Shown piece after piece: positions 58,300 through 64,000 of a DNA stretch of 64,000 bases (position 1 is its first letter; every line of letters begins with the position of its first letter). Position numbers and translations under genes: made by a program. The DNA comes from Bacteroidota bacterium (GTDB taxonomy: Bacteria; Bacteroidota; Bacteroidia; AKYH767-A; OLB10), in NCBI GenBank assembly GCA_016721435.1, contig JADKIC010000007.1, positions 12,781 to 76,780 of the forward strand. The letters are read 5' to 3'. Below the pieces are notes generated by a model, which saw nothing but the letters and a program-made list of their open reading frames with translations, did no database searches and had not been told where the DNA came from.

Positions 58300-58909
58300 T
58301 CACCTGCGCAGATTCCTCCGGATAAATTTTCTTTTGGAAAACGATCCCATGATAACGCCGCAACTGATGGCGGCATCGGCAATATTAAATACAGGCCGGA
58401 AAAACAGAAACGACTCTCCCCCATACCGGAAGCCATGCCGGAAATTGTCCGCTGATGATCGGGAAATAGAGCATATCCACGACTTTCCCATGTAACAGCT
58501 CCGCATAGCCGCCTTCGGGAGGGAACAGTGCTGCTACACCCCCAAAATCACTCGTGGAAAAACAAACTCCATAAAAAACGGAATCAATTATATTTCCAAT
58601 AGCTCCGGCAAAGACCAGCGATAAGATTGAAATATAAAGCTTCCCTGCTTTTTCCTTCACCATCTTCCAGAGAAACCAGGCCAGACCGCTCACAAAAATG
58701 ATGCGAAATACACTCAAAAATAATTTGCCATAATCGCCACCGAGTTCTAAACCGAAAGCCATGCCGTTGTTCTCCGTAAAGTGGATATAAAACCAATTGG
58801 CCACTTTATACTCCTGCCCCAGGTACATATGCGTTTTGATCCAGATCTTCGAGAGCTGATCGGCGAACAAGACGGAGAATATAATTAACAGCGGACGTTT
58901 CAAGGGCAA
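58300..58909 (-). CDS. lspA: lipoprotein signal peptidase (3' frameshift)
   Basis: An aspartyl protease of the inner membrane that removes lipoprotein signal peptides. Four helices are expected. Conserved parts are 'IIFSVLFADQLSKIWIK', 'HFTENNGMAFGLELGG' and 'AGAIGNIIDSVFYGV' with the first catalytic Asp, then 'HGKVVDMLYFPI'. The frame continuing to 58385 has lost the usual end. In another frame, 'SFLFFRPVFNIADAAISCGVIMG' carries the second catalytic Asp (FN.AD) and ends at 58300. One indel near 58420-58430 breaks it. It lies downstream of the DksA-like gene in the same operon. Confidence 0.94.
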
Positions 58910-59031
58910 GATGGGGTTTCAAAAAAAGGAAGCCTGCAGGATTATACTGCAAGATTCGATTTTGTTTTTTATGAGTGGCAGGAAGTGAGAATACACCTCG
59001 CTGCAAGGATACTATTCAATCAGAAGTTGCA

Positions 59032-59934
59032 TTAATCTCTGTACTGTTTCAATTTTGCTTCCATGCTCTGCGTGGTATGCGGAACCGCGCGCAGGCGTTC
59101 TTTAGGAATCAGCTGACCGGTGACTCTGCAAATACCGTAGGTTTTATTTTCAATGCGAATCAAGGCTGCTTCCAGTTGCTCGATAAACTTCTTTTGACGG
59201 GCAGCGAGGTTAGCCGCTTCTTCTTTCGCCAACGTTTCAGAACCATCTTCCAGCATTTTAAAGGAAGCGCCGGTATCATCCGTACCATTCTCATTGGCAT
59301 TGATAATTTGCGCCTGCAGATTGATCAACTCACGTCTTGCTTCTTCGAGCTTATTCACCACTAACACTTTGAACTCTGCCAGATCGGCATCGTTATAACG
59401 CTGTGTAGTCACTACTTTTTTAACTTCCGTTTCTGCTTTTTTCTCTATCATAGGTTTTGACTCAATTTTCACACTTGGAACTACAGGAATATGAACGGCG
59501 GGACGGGCGACTTGTTGTTCCTTAACTACAGGCTTAGAACTTGCCTTTGAAGTAACGGGAGCAGCCTTCACCACTTTCGTCACCTTCTTAGGTTCCACTT
59601 TATTTACTTTGGGAGCCGGGGCTTTCGCCACCTTCTTCGCCACCGCCTTTTTAGGTGCTGCTACTGTCTTTTTTACAGCGGCTTTCTTTACCGGTTTAAC
59701 AGCGGACTTCTTCACCACCTTTACTGCTTTCTTAGCGCTTTTCTTAGGGGCAACTATTTTTTTAGCAGGAGCTTTCGCTGCTGAAGACTTCTTAGCAACT
59801 GTTTTTTTAGCAGGAGCTTTTTTCGCAGCCTTCTTAGGTGCTGCCTTCTTCACGACTTTACCGCCGGTTGCTTTACCTGCAGGTTTCTTAGCTGCGGCCT
59901 TTTTTGATTTCGAAATGTTTTTTTTACTGGCCAT
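59032..59934 (-). CDS. DksA/TraR-like protein with long Lys/Ala-rich N-terminus
   Basis: 300 residues. Residues 1-120 are almost all Lys, Ala, Pro and Val in histone-H1/AlgP-like repeats (AKKAPAKK, AAPKKA), suited to nucleic-acid binding. From about residue 185 the chain is DksA-like: a coiled-coil 'FKVLVVNKLEEARRELINLQAQI' with acidic tip 'NENGTDDTGA', then 'EQLEAALIRIENKTYGICRVTGQLIPKERLRAVPHTTQS'. Only one Cys of the zinc finger remains, as in many Bacteroidota members. Its ATG overlaps the ileS stop by 11 bp, so it is co-translated with ileS. Confidence 0.88.
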   Translation of the reverse strand: MASKKNISKSKKAAAKKPAGKATGGKVVKKAAPKKAAKKAPAKKTVAKKSSAAKAPAKKIVAPKKSAKKAVKVVKKSAVKPVKKAAVKKTVAAPKKAVAKKVAKAPAPKVNKVEPKKVTKVVKAAPVTSKASSKPVVKEQQVARPAVHIPVVPSVKIESKPMIEKKAETEVKKVVTTQRYNDADLAEFKVLVVNKLEEARRELINLQAQIINANENGTDDTGASFKMLEDGSETLAKEEAANLAARQKKFIEQLEAALIRIENKTYGICRVTGQLIPKERLRAVPHTTQSMEAKLKQYRD

Positions 59935-62900
59935 TGGAATATTTTTTTACAGATGTAATTACTTGAAGTTCATCATCCACATCCACCGGAATCGCTTCCG
60001 ATCCGTCAACATGGTCAACCAACTCCAATTGTGTTGCTAAAATTTCGCTGCGAATATAGTCGAAATTATTCTTTACTGAACGATGAACCGACTCCGGTCC
60101 CTGTATTCTCACGCTGATGGTGTCCGTTACTTCGAACCCCTTGTCTTTCCGTATGTTCTGAATGCGGTTGACGAGTTCCCGCGCCAGTCCCTTGTCTTTC
60201 AGATGGTCTGTTAAGGTAATATCGAGGGCCACCGTCAGCTTTCCCTGACTGATCACCTGCCAGCCGGGGATATCTTCACTCAGCACCTCCACATCTTCCA
60301 AAAGCAAATCGAAGAGCACCTCTCCCAGCTTCATGGGCAAAATGCCGTTCTGTTCGAGATAAGCTATTTCGTCCTGACTGATCTCCGCCACCCTGGCGCT
60401 CAATTGTTTCATCAAGCCACCAACCTTGGGACCGAGGGCCTTGAAATTAGGTTTGAGCTTTTTAACGAGGACATTGTTGGACTCATCGAGAAACTGAATC
60501 TCCTCCACATTCACCTCCGCCTTGATGAGTTCCTCCACCGCCTGAATCTTTTTCCTGAAATTTTCATCAAAAACAGGCAATAATATTTTTTGAAGGGGCT
60601 GACGCACTTTGATATTCACCTTCTTGCGCAAACTCAACGCCATGGAACTTATCTCCTGCGCCAATTGCATCCGCTCTTCCAGATTTTTATCAATGCCTTT
60701 TTATCGTCCGAATAATCTCCCTTCCAGAAACGACGACGACTCAGACGAATGTACCAGTTGCTGAGATGTTCCGTGACAAAATCCTGAATATTGCGGGTGG
60801 CCTTCGTGGGTTCATAATCCGCATAGCAGGCATCCACTTCCTTGACGAGCGAATTCAACAAGGAGAGAATCCATCTATCCAGCTCGGTGCGGTTTTTATA
60901 TGGAATTTCCGGACCTTCAAATGTGAAGCCATCGATATTCGCATAGAGGGCGAAGAAATTATAAGTATTGTAGAGAGTACCGAAAAACTTACGCTGCACC
61001 TCTCCTATTCCTTCGAGATTAAATTTAAGATTGTCCCAGGGCTGCGCATTGCTGATCATGTACCAGCGCGTAGCATCAGGGCCATAGGTATCGAGTGTCG
61101 TAAAAGGATCGGCAGCATTGCCCAGGCGCTTCGACATCTTGTTTCCGTTTTTGTCGAGCACGAGTCCGTTGGAAACTACATTTTTAAATGCAACAGAATC
61201 AAATAACATCACAGCCAATGCATGCAAAGTGAAGAACCATCCTCTGGTTTGATCCACCCCTTCCGCGATAAAATCAGCAGGGTACACATTGTCCAGATTT
61301 TTTCTTTCGAAGGGATAATGCCATTGCGCATAAGGCATCGCACCGCTGTCGAACCATACATCAATCAGGTCGGGCTCACGGTACATCGGTTTCCCTTTGG
61401 AGGATACCAGCACAGCATGATCCACATAGGGGCGGTGCAAATCGAAATCACCTTTTTCCGGATCCAGATGTTCCATTTTTGCAGGGTCCATCAGTCCGGC
61501 GGCAGCAGCTTTCTTCAACTCATTGTTGAGTTCTTCTACTGAGCCAATGCATTTTTCTTCGCCATCTTCTGCTCTCCATATCGGCAAAGGAATTCCCCAA
61601 TAGCGCGAACGGCTCAGGTTCCAGTCGACGAGGTTCTCCAGCCAGTTTCGAAAAAGCCGGTTCCGGTACTCTCCGGTTTCCAGTTGATGGTTTTATTCCA
61701 GTTCAATCATCCGCTCCTTGCAGGCAGTGGTACGGATAAACCAGCTATCCAATGGATAGTACAATACCGGGTTTATCGTTCTCCAGCAATGGGGATAGGT
61801 ATGTTCGTATTTTCTACTTTGACCTGTTCTCTGTTTGAGTTTGATGGCTATGCGCTCATCCACGTTGAGGTATTTCTCCCTGCTCTGCTTTTCCTTCTCT
61901 TCCTCGAGTTCCGTTCCGTTCAGGTATTCTTCCTTCACATACTCGAGCGCGAAATCGGTTACTTCTTTCACAAATCTTCCCCGCTTGTCCACTAACGGCA
62001 TAGGCTTACCGCTATCATCCGCCACCATGATCGATGGAACATCATTCTGTTTGGCTACCCGGAAGTCATCCGCACCAAAGTCGGCGCGATATGAACGATT
62101 CCTGTACCATCTTCCGTACTCACAAAGTCACCCGCGATCTCTGAATGCATCGCCCTCGGCTGTACGTAGGGGAAGCAGTTGTTCGTAGTGTATACCCGTT
62201 AGTTTCAGCACCCTTCCATTCCTTCTCTATGCGGAAAGGAATCAATTTATTTCCCGGTTGATATTCTTCCAGCTTCAGCTCCGCTTGTTTCGGAGAGAAA
62301 TATTTTCCCACGAGCTCTTTCGCTACCACGACACTTACCGGTTCAAAGGTGTACGGATTGAAGGTGCGGATCAGTGCATAGGTAATGGAAGCTCCTACTG
62401 CAAGGGCAGCGTTGGCCGGTAAGGTCCAGGGCGTGGTGGTCCAGGCGAGGAAAAAAACGTGTGCATCGGTAGCCGCGAACAACGCTTCACTCTTCGCATC
62501 GCGGATAACGCTGAACTGAGCCACGATAGTAGTATCTTACCAGCTTGTACGTCCCGGGCTGATTCAATTCATGCGAACTGAGACCGGTTCCCGCTGCGGG
62601 TGAATAGGGCTGGATGGTATATCCTTTGTAGAGGAGATTTTTTTTATGCAGCTCTTTCAGGAGGTACCAGCAAGTTTCGATGTACGAATTCTCAAAAGTG
62701 ATATAGGGATGTTCAAGATCGACCCAATAGCCCATTTTACGGGTCAGGTCGTCCCATACCGACTTATACTTCATCACCTCCCGGCGGCAGGCTTTGTTAT
62801 AGTCTTCTATGGAGATTTTTTCCCCGATATCCTCCTTGGTGATTCCCAGCGTCTTCTCTACAGAGATTTCGATGGGAAGTCCGTGCGTATCCCAGCCACC

Positions 62901-63149
62901 CTTGCGGTTCACCTGGAAGCCCTTTTGTGTCTTATACCGGCAAAAAATATCCTTTATCGAGCGGGACATCACATGATGAATACCGGGAAGGCCGTTCGCA
63001 GAGGGTGGTCCCTCGTAAAAGGTAAACGCGGGCGCCCCTTCGCGCTCTTCAATGGAGCGTTCGAAGATGCGTTTCTCCAGCCAGCGGGAGAGCACATTCT
63101 CCGCGAGACCGGGCAGATTTAAAGATTTATACTCAGGATATTGCGACAT
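59924..63149 (-). CDS. ileS: isoleucyl-tRNA synthetase (multiple frameshifts)
   Basis: Class I synthetase that charges tRNA-Ile. Start chosen at 63149 (MSQYPEYKSLNLPGL), since the ATG at 63167 overlaps the -7 element. The HIGH-type motif is 'LPGIHHVMSRSIKDI', with 'WDTHGLPIEI' after it. The 'GNKMSKRLGNAADPF' loop carries the KMSKS-type motif near 61120. 'WFDSGAMPYAQWHYPF' marks the region between. Indels break the frame near 62505, 62110-62120, 61690-61700, 61600-61640 and 60660. The last frame ends 'SVKKYSNGQ' at 59924, overlapping the DksA-like gene. The full length of about 1075 residues is normal. Confidence 0.95.
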
Positions 63150-63164
63150 AGGATTTGAAGGGTG

Positions 63165-63172
63165 CAAAGGTA
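63165..63172 (-). promoter_or_regulatory. -7 element (TACCTTTG) of the ileS operon
   Basis: CAAAGGTA on plus is an exact TAnnTTTG match on minus, 15 bp before the ATG at 63149. It overlaps the upstream in-frame ATG at 63165-63167, arguing against that start. Confidence 0.55.
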
Positions 63173-63321
63173 GGGAAATTATCAGGGACTACAGGAATAA
63201 AAACAGGCACCATTTTCCTAAAGTAATGAAGGCCTTTCTAATCCTCTCCATACTGGGCAGATGCATTAAAAAAAGGCCGTAGTTCCTTAATTTCAGGGTT
63301 GGTCAATACTGAATTCTATCC

Positions 63322-63351
63322 AAAAAAAAAGATGACCTTACAGGGGCCATC
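63322..63351 (-). terminator. rho-independent terminator-like hairpin
   Basis: On the minus strand GATGGCC / GGTCATC pair with one G-T, loop of seven, followed by nine T. It lies about 180 bp beyond the partial type IX cargo gene and just before the ileS promoter. Confidence 0.65.
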
Positions 63352-63530
63352 CTGGTAATTATTTGGTTTGATTGTGTTTGAAGTACAAAAGGCGGGAAGA
63401 TTATTCCGGAAGGGACATCTTACAGGACGTCTATCCGGTGAACGAAAAATACAACCTTTCCTTGAGCGCAACCGGTGTATTCAACACTATAGAAATGGAT
63501 AGTGGGTTAACCGTGCTCTGCGCGAATTTC

Positions 63531-64000
63531 TTACTCTGTTTTTATCAATAACCACCTCAATCGTTGATGGTGCTCCATCGTCAATGAACGTACGCTGAGC
63601 ACATACTGGTCCCTGCGGAAATTGATTTACCGGCACTTCAGGGTGCGCGGCCTGCTCGCTGTTTTCGGGTACGGAGCTATACACTTGTTTACCGGTCATG
63701 TCGGTCAGGCTTACTTCCTGTACATCGTTGGTCCACTCTTCCGACAATACAAGGTAAGCGATTTCTAAACAGGATTCGGGAATAAGTTTACCTCAGCTGT
63801 TGCCAGATCAGCGGTACAGAAAACGGCAGTGGTGAAAGAGACCATGCCGTCCAGGAACTGTGAAGAAGGCCGCCACAGTTACTGCGTACTTTCGCTTTGT
63901 GGTTAGTAGCAGTGATAAACCTGTTACATTGAGGAGGTTTGTGCTGTAGTCGTAGCAAACAAAAAGGCGACAGGATTATTTTGTCCATGTTCAACACGCA
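63531..64000 (-). pseudogene. 3' end of a type IX secretion cargo gene, frameshifted and running off the window
   Basis: Stitched minus-strand frames give 'ATAEVNLFPNPV' near 63800, 'SEEWTNDVQEVSLTDMTGKQVYSSVPENSEQ' at about 63745-63650, 'VPVNQFPQGPV' near 63640-63600 and 'VLSVRSLTM' then 'RWLLIKTE' with a TAA at 63531. The order 'FPNPV ... TDMTGKQVY ... FPQG.YVLSV' is a type A sorting domain, so the gene encodes a secreted protein. The N-terminal part lies beyond 64000. At least three indels are needed. The main domain is not visible. Confidence 0.65.

Noticed and set aside
59609..60040. Plus-strand frame rich in Phe and Ala
   Set aside because: Antisense shadow of the Lys/Ala-rich N-terminus of the DksA-like protein.

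Overview
This window comes from a Bacteroidota genome, probably near Chitinophagales/Sphingobacteriales. The evidence is type IX secretion C-terminal signals on several secreted proteins, promoters of the TAnnTTTG class, an alternative complex III (ActABCDEF) gene set joined to an aa3 oxidase, S46 dipeptidyl-peptidase, DUF4397 repeats and a prokaryotic-type kynurenine pathway. No rRNA or tRNA gene was recognised.

The read quality is uneven. Between 1 and about 8.8 kb every gene is recognisable only by stitching several frames (tilS, a deoxyhypusine-synthase-like gene, a dolichyl/polyprenyl-phosphate mannose synthase-like GT2, manC, an aminotransferase). The last 4 kb (ileS and a type IX cargo gene) is similar. 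In between, single frameshifts break about a dozen otherwise conserved genes, and several lie in A/T homopolymers. This looks like an incompletely polished long-read contig rather than mass gene decay.

Layout. 0-8.8 kb: tRNA modification and GDP-mannose genes plus an unrecognised coding stretch. 8.8-11.4 kb: palindromic dispersed repeats, an IS110/IS1111-type transposase with a candidate guide RNA, and a seven-unit 82-bp minisatellite. 11.4-15.1 kb: a lipoprotein and kynurenine 3-monooxygenase/kynureninase. 15.2-26.6 kb: one leftward respiratory operon, actABCDEF-ctaC-ctaD, a quinol-to-oxygen electron route. 27-34.3 kb: rightward SPOR protein, type IX cargo proteins, a photolyase-like protein and a DUF4397 repeat protein. 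35-39.8 kb: carbonic anhydrase, S46 peptidase and nucleoside transporter, all leftward. 39.8-42.5 kb: an accessory island of small orphan genes and a truncated gene separated by heptanucleotide repeat tracts. 42.5-47.6 kb: the classical rimP-nusA-infB operon. 47.7-48.7 kb: GT9 glycosyltransferase.

49.3-56.6 kb is the most interesting part: a nitrosative-stress locus. A leftward operon encodes a truncated haemoglobin, a RIC/ScdA-type di-iron protein, a tyrosine phenol-lyase-like enzyme, and NorC- and NorB-like proteins. A Crp/Fnr regulator and an unrecognised 599-residue protein are transcribed the other way. Both the operon and the 599-residue gene carry a TGAT-N4-ATCA box exactly 33 bp centre-to-centre from a Bacteroidota -7 element, which suggests one activator-controlled regulon including the orphan protein.

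56.7-64 kb: an LVIVD beta-propeller type IX cargo protein, lspA, a DksA-like protein and ileS (ileS overlaps the DksA-like gene), and the 3' end of another type IX cargo gene running off the window.
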